Notes: generated by a model from the sequence alone, not told the origin. A stretch of 8,819 nucleotides of DNA from Candidatus Flexifilum affinis (GCA_016713325.1 JADJPJ010000090.1:1-8819), one strand, 5' to 3'; positions 1 through 6,336 are shown, numbered from the stretch's first letter. Translations and numbers: made by a program.

Positions 1-1070
1 CCGAACCCTACACCCGCGACCTGATGATCGCCAGCGTGGGAATGCCTATCACGCGAAATGACGAAAACGATGGCTTCCATGCGGCGTGTTCTCGAAGCGC
101 TGGCGGTGAACCAGTCTCTCTCGGCCTGATTCCAGGTTTGGCGCACGATCCCCAATGATCGAGGTTCCAGTGATACCACGCCGCTTTTCCTGATCGGTCT
201 GGCGTTGTACCGCGAGGTGACAGGAGGATTTTCTTTCAAAACGCCGCGGCAAAAGCCCCTGACCTGGATACAGTACCAGAGCCCGACAGCAAAGCGGATC
301 CTCGTGGCTCAGCAGCCGACGAGCGACTGGCGCGATGAACAATGGGTCCTGGGCTTCAGTTGTTCGTCAACACGCTGGTGTACAGGCTTTGAGGCTGTGG
401 GGAGGGACGACGACGCTGCGTCAGCGGCAGGATTATCAACCAGCCGACAGTGAAGGCAGGCTGGAAGCGACCTCGGCGTCCACGAAGGGCTGGCTTTATT
501 CCTGACAAGCCCTACTACGTCCTGCGGTGGTACTTGGCGCATGGCAGTGAGCGTCTCGATTTGCTGGGAAACAGCCTGGCGATTCTTTCAGGTACGCTTC
601 GCGTGACAAGGCAATTCCGATCATCGGACTGGATCGAAGCGGAGGCGCAGCGCTGAAGCAAAGAGGGATTCATTGATCAGCCTGCCGCCGGTTCTGATTC
701 CTTATATTCAGCCGGGTGACAGTGATTGGCTCCACGCTATGAGCGCTTCAACCCGCCGGGTGAATATCAGCAACCGCGGGCTATGGCCGCTCTGCATTGA
801 TCTTACATCGCGGCACTGGTGGCGGCCGGGCGACGCGAACTGGCCAGGAGAAAAGCTTGATCCTCCTGACCGAATTCCGTCCGGCTCGGGCGCACAGCGA
901 GGTCACTTTCGGCTTTAACGAGTGTGGTTGCGAGCGCAGGACGGCATCCTCGCGCGGCGAGATTGGCAGATCTCGTCGAAGCGTCCATGTATTTCGCCGC
1001 GGGTTCGCCGTTGTCGAGGAAAACCGACCCGTTTTTTGATTCCGGATACGCGGCTGGAAGAGTCCGGCGG
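1..1070. other. Unassigned region, no supported gene
   Basis: Both strands were read in all frames and no recognisable domain appears. Open stretches on both strands are short (under about 140 codons) and stop-interrupted. Stretches that look protein-like include minus-strand residues around 1073-960 (YFINRRTLPAAYPES, then VFLDNGEPAAKYMDA) and plus-strand residues around 205-400 (TSDWRDEQWVLGF). The first could be a C-terminal extension of the neighbouring kinase if another frameshift is allowed. The given frequency of indels elsewhere means a real gene may lie here undetected. No tRNA, rRNA or insertion-sequence ends were seen. Confidence 0.4.
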
Positions 1071-2482
1071 TTAATGAAGTACTGGCCGTGCCCATGAACG
1101 GGGCGTCGAACGCTCGCGTCGCTGACACCATCGACCCAGGATCCAGCCAGACCGCAGGCTCTCCTGAAACTCGCCGGCAAATTGCGCCATCCGTGTAGCG
1201 CCGCCGCCAGTTTCGCCGCCGCTTTCAAGAACTTGTCAATGTCGGGATCGCCGGCAACTGAACGTGAATAGAGGGGATACTTTCGTTCAGTTGCTTGTCA
1301 CGATGTCGACCATCGATCCTGAAGGGTGGCTTGCCCACAATGATTCCGTAGAGAGTGATGCCTAGACTGTAGGTGTCACTTTGAGGCGAGGTTTACGCCA
1401 CTGCGCCAGAACTGCTCGGGCGACAGGTACGCGGGGGTTCCTGTCAGCTCCGTCGGCGTCCGTCATGTACAGCGTGGTGGAGGATCTTCTCAAAGAGTTC
1501 AAGCTGCGCTTTGAGCAGTTCCTGGGTGTCGCGTTTGGACTCGGTGTGGCCGGTCTCGCCCGACAGTAGGTTCTTTGCCAGACCAAAGTCCGTCAAATAC
1601 ACGTTTTCCCATTCGTCGAGCAGGATGTTGCCGGGTTTCAGGTCGCGATGGATGATGCCCACTCCATGCGTCACCGCCAGCGCATCGGCGATCTGGTGGA
1701 GCAGACGGGCGGCGAACTGAAGTCGACGGGGGCCATGCTGGTTAAGCACCGATCGCAAACTGCCGACGCGCAGCAAACGCATGACAATGCAGACATCGTG
1801 TTCCGCTTCAAAGTAATCGTAAAGAGGGATGATATGCGGGTGCTCCAGCCGCGCGATGAGCTCCGCCTCAGTGGCAAAACGGTGCAGGAATTCTGTGTTG
1901 TGGGCATATTGTCGACGCAAAATCTTGATCGCCACTTCACGTCCAATAGCCGCCTGATAGCGCGGAAGACCGTTCCGACACCGCCTTCGCCGATCTTCTC
2001 CACGATATGGTACCCGTGGAACGGTCTTTCCGATGAAGTATTGTGGATCATCGGGCTCTGTAGGACTACCTGTTCTCGTGCCCGCTCGGGCGCGCCGACA
2101 AGTATCTGCATGTGCCGCTGCTTTTTAGCAAGGCGAGCCTGAATCGCGCCAAACAGCTCTTCCTGGGTAAAGGGCTTCGTCAGATAGTCGTCGGCCCCGA
2201 GGTCCATGCCGTACGCATCGAGCGTTTGTCCGCTTTCGCGCTCAGGAAGATGAAGGGCACTGAAGCCAACTGCGGTTCCAACTGAAGCCGGCGCAGTACT
2301 CCGTAACCGTCAATTCGGGCATTGTGATGTCGCTGATGATCATGTCCGGGGTGTGTCACGAGCGCGAGGTTTCACCCTTCACGTCCATTCTTCGCGCTGG
2401 CGACGTCATATCCCTCGAATACCAGCAGTTCACCCAATTGCTCGCGGATAATCGGATCGTCTTCGATGATAAGTATCCGCAT
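1071..2482 (-). CDS. Receiver domain fused to Ser/Thr protein kinase (frameshifted)
   Basis: A hybrid signalling protein: phosphorylation of the N-terminal receiver would control a Hanks-type kinase that phosphorylates Ser/Thr on unknown targets in the cytoplasm. The ATG at 2482 opens MRILIIEDDPIIREQLGELL, with the acidic pair of a receiver. Then come the phospho-acceptor strand MIISDITMPE, a helix LRRLQLEPQL, and the conserved lysine in GADDYLTKPFTQEEL. After a linker the kinase shows the glycine loop GEGGVGTVFRA, VAIK (ATP lysine), IIHRDLKPGNIL (catalytic loop), DFGLAK (1573-1590), GTPAYLSPEQ and the DTYSLGITLYGIIVGKPPF helix. The C-lobe ends near FQESLRSG (about 1160), and the frame then runs to a TAA at 1071-1073. 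At least seven frame changes are needed to join these motifs, several at homopolymers. The motif order is complete, so the gene is probably intact in nature. No clear Shine-Dalgarno precedes 2482. The end point is uncertain. Confidence 0.85.
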
Positions 2483-2505
2483 GACACGGGCTCGAACGAT
2501 ATTTA

Positions 2506-2517
2506 AGCACCAGTGCT
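2506..2517. promoter_or_regulatory. 12-bp palindrome upstream of kinase, possible operator
   Basis: AGCAC-CA-GTGCT is a perfect dyad centred about 30 bases upstream of the kinase start codon on the minus strand, next to an AT-rich stretch (2499-2506). The position suits a regulator-binding site in the 5' leader. No bound protein can be named, and a dyad of this size can occur by chance. Confidence 0.25.
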
Positions 2518-2975
2518 GGGGCATTTCCGAGACAGTTCACCGCACATCGAGAACCCTGGATGGTGCGGCGACCTGTGACCCAACTTTAACACCATATAAG
2601 CGGTTGATCGAACTCTCCTGTTGGCTAGTCTCGGAGCCTGGTACGAGGCGTCGCCACTCTCTTGTGTGTTGCACCGATGTGGCTCAGCGACAGGCGCAGG
2701 AGAATCAAAACCCTGCCATGTGACAGGGGTCGATTTCTATAGTCAGGTCGAGGAGTGATGAACACTCCCCGCTCTCGTTCTCTAGCTCATCCCTGTGAGC
2801 TTCCTGCTCCTCAGACGTAGGCTGTTGCTCACGCGAACCGGCATTTAGAGATACTGTTCCTCATCTCTGCCGCTTCAATCTCGCTCTACTTCAGTTCGTC
2901 GAGATCTCCCTTTTTCTGCCGCGACCTGTAGCATCAGGCGGCTCATCCCGTAAACGAAGATAGATGAGATCCGGC

Positions 2976-2999
2976 CAGCCGCGTCTGCCAACGCGGCTG
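2976..2999. repeat. 9-bp inverted repeat upstream of parM-like gene
   Basis: CAGCCGCGT at 2976-2984 and ACGCGGCTG at 2991-2999 form a perfect 9-bp stem around the 6-base loop CTGCCA. It ends 37 bases before the parM-like start codon. There is no T tract after it, so it is unlikely to be a terminator. It could be an operator for ParR autoregulation or part of a centromere, both known to sit here in ParMRC systems. Confidence 0.45.
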
Positions 3000-3036
3000 C
3001 TTGGCGTCCAACGAGTATTGATCGGAGCCAGATCAT

Positions 3037-4086
3037 ATGACGAAGCGAAGAGTGGTTCCAGCCAACTTGTCCAGCGTGCTCACGGTGGGGTTGGATATCG
3101 GATATGGCGTCACCAAAGCGGTGACTCCTGATCGTGTTGTGAAGTTTCCGTCCGTGCTGGGTCATGCCAGGGAGATCAAGTTTCAGCAGGAAGATATCGC
3201 CGAGCGCCATCCCGGTGACCATCTGAAGGATGACGACGGTGTCTGGTTCGTTGGCGACTGGCTCTGGCGCAGCTTCCGCAGGGCGAAGTTCTTCGCGCGG
3301 GTCGCACCGCCAACGAAGCGACGATGGGCAATGCCTGCCCGGCTGCGTCTGGCGAAGGTTGCCATCGCAAGCTGGTCGCCGGCATGTGGACCGCGATGTT
3401 CCGCACATCCGCATCGCGACCGGCCTGCCGGTCATCGACCATATGCACGACGCCGCCAGCTTGAAGGATCGCTGCTTTGGTCAGCATGTCATCCGGACGG
3501 ATACCGCCGAACTGGTCGCCAACGTCTGTGAGGTGATGGTGATGCCACAGGGCTATGGTTCCATTTACTCCATGAGCCTGACAGAAAGCGGCGAAATCAA
3601 CCGACAGCATGTCTACCGACGAACAGGGGTCTGCGACATCGGCACCTACACCGTCGATCTGGCGCTGGACGACGAGGGTGAATATGTGGACGCAGAGGCA
3701 GGAGCGTTGAGAGCGGTGTCTACACGGCGCAGGAACGCATCGCTGCCGTACTGGAGCGCGATTACCGGCAGAAGATGCCCTTCAAGATCGTCGAGGAGGT
3801 GCTCCACACCGGGATCTTTCGCGCCAGCGGAAATCCTGTCGATTATCACGATGTTGTCGAAGAGGCGCTGGCGCCGCTGCGCAGTGCGACGGTCAATCTG
3901 ATGGGAGAGAAATGGCACGCCGGCGCAACAGTCGACGTGATCTATGTGTCGGGTGGCGGGGCGCAACTCGTGATTGATGACGTGCTCACTGCCTATCCCC
4001 AGGCGCAGCTCGTGTCTCAGGCGCAACTCGCCAATGCTCGCGGCTATCTGAACTATGCGCTTTTCGCTGCGCGGCAAGGTGGGTGA
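3037..4086 (+). CDS. parM: ParM/StbA-like actin-fold plasmid segregation ATPase (frameshifted)
   Basis: Actin-like ATPases of this family form filaments that push plasmid copies apart. Three nucleotide-binding motifs of the actin fold are visible in the right order. Phosphate-1 is DIGYGVTK (residues 20-27). Phosphate-2 is VCDIGTYTVDLALDD (from 3629). The adenosine motif is VIYVSGGGAQL (from 3937). The start ATG at 3037 has GGAG at 3024-3027. The first and last thirds share one frame. The middle shifts, first to LAQLPQGE-like codons near 3260-3300 and then to the frame carrying PHIRIATGLPVIDHMHDA (about 3400-3715), so four or so indels are needed. The reconstructed length is about 350 residues, normal for the family. 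The next gene encodes a small DNA-binding protein, as in parMR operons. Archaeal-type or Alp-class actins are alternatives to true ParM. Confidence 0.8.
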
Positions 4087-4146
4087 GCTTGTGCCGGAAT
4101 GTCGTACCTTGGGAGACGGTTGCCGTACAGAGGGGTACAGCCGATC

Positions 4147-4156
4147 GGGGAGGAAG
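4147..4156 (+). promoter_or_regulatory. Shine-Dalgarno deciding the parR-like start
   Basis: GGGGAGGAAG lies six bases before the ATG at 4162. It favours this start over the in-frame ATG at 4099, whose upstream bases give no comparable purine run. Confidence 0.7.
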
Positions 4157-4161
4157 TGGTG

Positions 4162-4575
4162 ATGGAGACGAGTAAACGGGTGACCGCCACGGTGAAGATG
4201 ACCTACACGGATGACACAGACTTGATCGCCTGGTGGAACAGTATTCCGCGTGGCAGCCGCAATGCAGTGATGAAGGACGTCATTCGCGACTACATTGGTC
4301 GAAATCGAGGCGGCTTTCGCCCGGTCATGCCGCGCAATGTGCCGCAGCCCTTCGACCCCGTGCGGTTCATCCAGGTGAGCGAAGACGCCGCCTGGATTCG
4401 CGCTGCGCTCAACGACCTGCCGCGCTACCTGGAACAGGTGATGCACTATGTCGCCGTCCACGGCGCCGGGCCGGCGGGCGGTGGGGTAGCTCAAAACAAC
4501 CGGGGGCCAACAGGCACTGTGGATGACGCCGAAGCCAGTCGGAGGGCGGAGAAGGTCCGCAAAGCGAAGTGGTGA
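4162..4575 (+). CDS. ParR-like centromere-binding adaptor protein
   Basis: A 137-residue protein that follows the actin-like gene by 75 bases and reads through without frameshift. The N-terminal half (KRVTATVKM, then DLIAWWNSIPRGSRNAVMKD, then VIRDYIGR) looks like a ribbon-helix-helix DNA-binding unit: a beta strand followed by two helices with a Gly-Ser turn. The C-terminal part has AWIRAALNDLPRYLEQVMHY, then a glycine- and alanine-rich linker and a basic tail ending RRAEKVRKAKW. In ParMRC systems the adaptor binds centromere repeats through an RHH fold and caps ParM filaments through its C-terminus. The identity rests on position, size and predicted fold and not on a diagnostic motif. It could instead be an unrelated RHH regulator. 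Confidence 0.65.
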   Translation: METSKRVTATVKMTYTDDTDLIAWWNSIPRGSRNAVMKDVIRDYIGRNRGGFRPVMPRNVPQPFDPVRFIQVSEDAAWIRAALNDLPRYLEQVMHYVAVHGAGPAGGGVAQNNRGPTGTVDDAEASRRAEKVRKAKW

Positions 4576-4646
4576 ATATGGGGGTGCATTGGCGCACTTC
4601 GGATGCGAGGGGTCTGTTTGCTCACGGCGATCCGTCTGCGGGCGAC

Positions 4647-4738
4647 GCTATAGTGGGGGCAAGAGGATGTCTGTGCCACAGAACATCCCTTGTCAGTGGC
4701 ACTCGTTCGCGGAGTCCGCTCGATGCCCCCACTATAGC
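4647..4738. repeat. Perfect 15-bp inverted repeat with nested hairpin
   Basis: GCTATAGTGGGGGCA at 4647-4661 and TGCCCCCACTATAGC at 4724-4738 are exact reverse complements, 62 bases apart. Inside lies a second structure, 4665-4688: GGATGT CTGTG C CACAG A ACATCC, an 11-bp stem with one unpaired A and almost no loop. A dyad GCGGA-G-TCCGC follows at 4709-4719. Both outer arms carry TATAGT, pointing inward. Confidence 0.85.
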
Positions 4739-4739
4739 A

Positions 4740-4759
4740 AGCCAGCTAAATCGCTGGCT
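4740..4759. repeat. Hairpin, 7-bp perfect stem
   Basis: AGCCAGC at 4740-4746 and GCTGGCT at 4753-4759 enclose the loop TAAATC. It starts directly after the outer arm of the preceding inverted repeat. Confidence 0.75.
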
Positions 4760-4765
4760 CCTCAA

Positions 4766-4800
4766 CCGCCGGAGTGGCTGCGTGCAGCGCCTCCCGGCGG
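4766..4800. repeat. Hairpin with inner stem and one bulged C
   Basis: CCGCCGGAG (4766-4774) pairs with CTCCCGGCGG (4791-4800) if one C of the CCC run is bulged out. Inside, GCTGC (4777-4781) pairs with GCAGC (4784-4788). The bulge sits in a homopolymer, the same kind of position where the genes show indels, so the true stem may be perfect. Confidence 0.75.
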
Positions 4801-4806
4801 CTGCAC

Positions 4807-4838
4807 CGGTTCGGCGGTGCGCTGCACCCGCCGAACCG
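4807..4838. repeat. 14-bp hairpin with 3-base loop and one bulged C
   Basis: CGGTTCGGCGGTGC (4807-4820) faces GCACCCGCCGAACCG (4824-4838) across the loop GCT. One extra C in the CCC run of the right arm is the only imperfection. Confidence 0.8.
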
Positions 4839-4840
4839 CG

Positions 4841-4871
4841 GGTCGCGACAGGACGAGGCCCTGTCGCGACC
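4841..4871. repeat. Perfect 12-bp hairpin
   Basis: GGTCGCGACAGG (4841-4852) and CCTGTCGCGACC (4860-4871) are exact reverse complements around the 7-base loop ACGAGGC. Each arm itself contains the palindrome TCGCGA. It starts three bases after the previous hairpin. Confidence 0.85.
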
Positions 4872-4876
4872 AGGGG

Positions 4877-4898
4877 GCGCACCCCGTGCGTCTTTTTT
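4877..4898 (+). terminator. Rho-independent terminator-like hairpin with T tract
   Basis: CGCAC (4878-4882), loop CCC, GTGCG (4886-4890), with an extra G-T wobble pair at the base, then TCTTTTTT. The stem is short but GC-rich and the T run is the longest in this part of the window. It could end parM/parR transcription, or act as an attenuator in the leader of the HU operon, because only about 45 bases separate it from the HU start. Confidence 0.55.
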
Positions 4899-4914
4899 CC
4901 GCAGGAGTGAACCG

Positions 4915-4947
4915 ATGCAGATTGACACCGGAATGGAGGCAGGATGA
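4915..4947 (+). CDS. Possible 10-residue leader peptide coupled to HU-like gene
   Basis: ATG at 4915 reads MQIDTGMEAG and stops at the TGA that overlaps the HU-like ATG (ATGA at 4944-4947). AGGAG at 4903-4907 is well placed for it. The arrangement would couple translation of the next gene. No run of a single amino acid is present, so classical amino-acid attenuation is not suggested. It could also be a chance small frame. Confidence 0.3.
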   Translation: MQIDTGMEAG

Positions 4948-5252
4948 ACCACAGGCAGATGATCCGCGCGGTGGCGCGCCGCTTCCCGGACCTGACTCAG
5001 CGGCAGGTCGAGGAGGTGCTGGCGGTGTGTGTCGAAGTGTGGCGTGAGGCGCTGGCGCAGCCCGGCGGCGAGGTCGTGCTGCGCGACTTTGGCCGGCTGA
5101 CGGTCGAGGTGCAGCAGATACGCAGCGGCGGCATCGTCCGTGCCAGGATGGGCGCTGACGCACCCGAGCATCTGACGCGACTGTACTTCCGCTTTCATCC
5201 GACCGGCGAGACGCGCCGTCAGGTGGAATTCCATCTGAAGGAGGAGGCGTGA
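4944..5252 (+). CDS. HU/IHF-like DNA-bending protein, divergent
   Basis: A 102-residue protein. The N-terminal part (MNHRQMIRAVARRFPDLTQR, then QVEEVLAVCVEVWREAL, then VVLRDFGRLTVE) matches the two helices and the FG turn of HU/IHF proteins, which bind DNA as dimers and bend it. The flexible DNA-grasping arm of classical HU normally carries an R-NP-TG-like motif. Here the equivalent part reads SGGIVRARMGADAPEHL and lacks it, so DNA contact may differ. GGAGG at 4935-4939 supports the ATG at 4944. The stop overlaps the next start. It is the first gene of the mobilisation operon, next to the palindrome block, which suggests a role in shaping that site. The reading frame is uninterrupted. Confidence 0.75.
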   Translation: MNHRQMIRAVARRFPDLTQRQVEEVLAVCVEVWREALAQPGGEVVLRDFGRLTVEVQQIRSGGIVRARMGADAPEHLTRLYFRFHPTGETRRQVEFHLKEEA

Positions 5253-5551
5253 AAGGCAGAGACCGGAACAAGATCCGCTTCACCGTCGGCTTCACGCCGG
5301 AGCAGGCGAGCCGCCTTGACGAACTCCACCGCACGCGCAGCCGGCGCGGCGATCCCACCAGCCGCGCGGATCTGGTCCCGCGAGGCGGTTGGCTCTACCT
5401 CCAGCACCAGCCCGACCTGGTCGGCTCGCGCAAAGCCATCGCCAAAGACCTCGAAGGCAAGATCGACGCGCTGGACGCCAAGGGTCGAGGATCTGCGGGC
5501 GCAGTTCGCGGCCTTCGTCGAGAGCGTGACACGCCGCCGGACGGAGGCTAA
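5249..5551 (+). CDS. Ribbon-helix-helix-like relaxosome accessory protein (MobC-like, frameshifted)
   Basis: GTG at 5249 overlaps the HU-like stop (GTGA) and GGAGGAG at 5240-5246 is a strong ribosome site. The protein starts MKGRDRNKIRFTVGFTPEQA, then SRLDELHRTRSRRGDPTSRA, a beta-strand followed by helices as in RHH regulators and mobilisation accessory proteins. Two compensating indels around 5372-5390 (GTCCCG and GGTTGG) restore a sequence like DLVREAVWLYLQHQP. A further extra G near 5486 shifts the helical tail KIDALDAKVEDLRAQFAAF out of frame. The tail looks like a coiled coil. The gene lies three bases before the relaxase-like start. Such small proteins direct relaxases to oriT, but a plain transcriptional regulator is possible. 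Confidence 0.6.
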   Translation: MKGRDRNKIRFTVGFTPEQASRLDELHRTRSRRGDPTSRADLVPRGGWLYLQHQPDLVGSRKAIAKDLEGKIDALDAKGRGSAGAVRGLRRERDTPPDGG

Positions 5552-5554
5552 CGG

Positions 5555-6253
5555 ATGGACCGCAGGCAGATGTGCATCGCCAACGTGCAGTACAAGAAGC
5601 CGGGCGCGACGGGTCGAAGCGCGCCAACGGACCGCTGCGCTACCTGACCTACCGCGAGTCATGATGAGCAGGCGCTCTACGTCCCAGGGCGGGAACGCTG
5701 GGAGGACCACGGCATGGGCCGATCGGTCGCCGAGATCGCCGCGCGCTGCGAGGCGCTGCGCAGTGAGCACGTGCTGCTGTTCAGCCCGGTTTCAACGTCA
5801 ATCCGGATCTCATCGCCCTGGTCGCGCCGGAGCAGCGTGAGTCGTTCGTCCGCGAACTGACGGTGCAGACGACCGAGGCGTTCTTCGCCGCCCGCGGCAT
5901 CGACACCGGCGTCGAGTACTCCTACGTGCTTCATCACCGGCAGACAACCGATGAGCAGGAGCCGGGGCGGCACAATCCGCACACGCATGTGGTGCTGCCC
6001 GGCACCTTCTACGACGAGGGTCTGGGCGAGCGAACCCCGCTGTACTTCAGCCGCAATCGGAGCATCGACCACATCGCGCTGCTGCACGACCTGACCGAAC
6101 AGCAGATGGAAGTGCAGATGGAGCGCTACGTCGGCCGCGACTGGGAGCGGCGGGTTGACGACCTGGAGCGGGTCCGCGAGGCGGAGCAGGGCGAGACCTG
6201 GAACCGCCGCCCCGGACATCGACCGCCAGCCCGCCCTGGACATCTCGTTCTGA
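5555..6253 (+). CDS. Compact relaxase/mobilisation-like protein (frameshifted)
   Basis: ATG at 5555 has ACGGAGG eight bases upstream. Features that recall relaxases, which cut one strand at oriT with a tyrosine and a metal held by histidines: an N-terminal tyrosine pair in GPLRYLTYRES (about 5630-5660), then, after WEDHGMGRSVAEIAARCEAL and FNVNPDLIALVAPEQRESFV, the histidine cluster YSYVLHH (from about 5917) and HNPHTHVVLPGTF (5971 on). The H-x-H in HNPHTH resembles the metal-binding motif of MOBP-type relaxases. Frame changes occur near 5610, 5655 and 5795, with another near 6213 that lets the end read PDIDRQPALDISF before TGA at 6251-6253. The reconstructed length of about 230 residues is short: there is no helicase or primase extension. 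I infer function from motif spacing and gene order. It could be a different HUH-like nuclease. Confidence 0.6.
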
Positions 6254-6264
6254 TCCGAAAACGA

Positions 6265-6316
6265 ACAGGGACCGCAAGCGCTACGTTTGGCTACGGCACG
6301 CGCTTACAGTCCCTGT
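6265..6316. repeat. Nested inverted repeat before the primase gene
   Basis: ACAGGGAC (6265-6272) pairs with GTCCCTGT (6309-6316). Inside, AAGCGC (6276-6281) pairs with GCGCTT (6300-6305), and three-base gaps (CGC and ACA) lie opposite each other. The 18-base loop holds CTACG twice. No T tract follows. It lies 12 bases after the relaxase-like stop and ends 20 bases before the primase start, so it could be an RNA element in the primase leader, an operator or part of a replication origin. Confidence 0.75.
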
Positions 6317-6336
6317 CACAGAAAGGTGAAATCAGT

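Larger units (their letters stand above)
2483..3036. other. Divergent intergenic region before the partition operon
   Basis: About 550 bases between the kinase (leftward) and the parM-like gene (rightward), with no supported gene. Structures seen: palindrome 2506-2517, imperfect CCCTG/CAGGG repeat 2711-2728, hairpin 2752-2768 (GGAGTG, 5-base loop, CACTCC) and hairpin 2976-2999. The segment 2780-2950 is pyrimidine-rich on the plus strand and has three related words, CTCATCCCTG (about 2789), CTCATCTCTG (about 2861) and CTCATCCCGT (about 2942), which are too few and too weak to call iterons. Weak promoter-like pairs exist, for example TTGCTC at 2825-2830 with GATACT at 2850-2855 (19-base spacing). 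In type II partition loci the centromere parC commonly lies directly upstream of parM, so this is also a place to look for it. Confidence 0.5.
4576..4943. other. Non-coding palindrome block between partition and mobilisation operons
   Basis: Roughly 370 bases dominated by consecutive inverted repeats (listed separately) and ending in a terminator-like hairpin. Open reading stretches cross it in several frames on both strands, but they run through the hairpins, lack good start signals and show no domain, so I do not call them genes. The position upstream of the HU, RHH and relaxase genes fits an origin of transfer. A partition centromere, a replication origin or a structured RNA are alternatives. 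Confidence 0.6.

Noticed and set aside
1648..2142. 164-residue plus-strand frame over the kinase
   Set aside because: It is antisense to the conserved kinase motifs HRDLKPGNIL and VAIKIL, which explain the open frame.
2711..2728. Terminator from the CCCTG/CAGGG repeat
   Set aside because: The stem is only 5 bp with a mismatch next to it and no T tract follows on either strand.
2789..2951. Iteron array from the CTCATC words
   Set aside because: Only three short, inexact and unevenly spaced copies are seen, which is expected by chance in a pyrimidine-rich stretch.
3037..4086. Biological pseudogene of parM
   Set aside because: All three nucleotide-binding motifs survive and the same kind of frameshift affects neighbouring unrelated genes, so sequencing indels are more likely.
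3646..4494. 282-residue minus-strand frame over parM and parR-like genes
   Set aside because: The plus strand here carries the actin phosphate-2 and adenosine motifs and a clean parR-like gene. The antisense product is His- and Arg-rich with no domain.
4647..4871. CRISPR array or integron attC sites
   Set aside because: The stems differ from each other in sequence, there are no identical repeats with regular spacers, and no attC core consensus or integron integrase is visible.
4523..5047. Long open frames across the palindrome block on both strands
   Set aside because: They run through all the hairpins, are rich in Arg, Pro and Cys as GC-rich shadows are, lack good ribosome sites and overlap the better supported HU-like gene.
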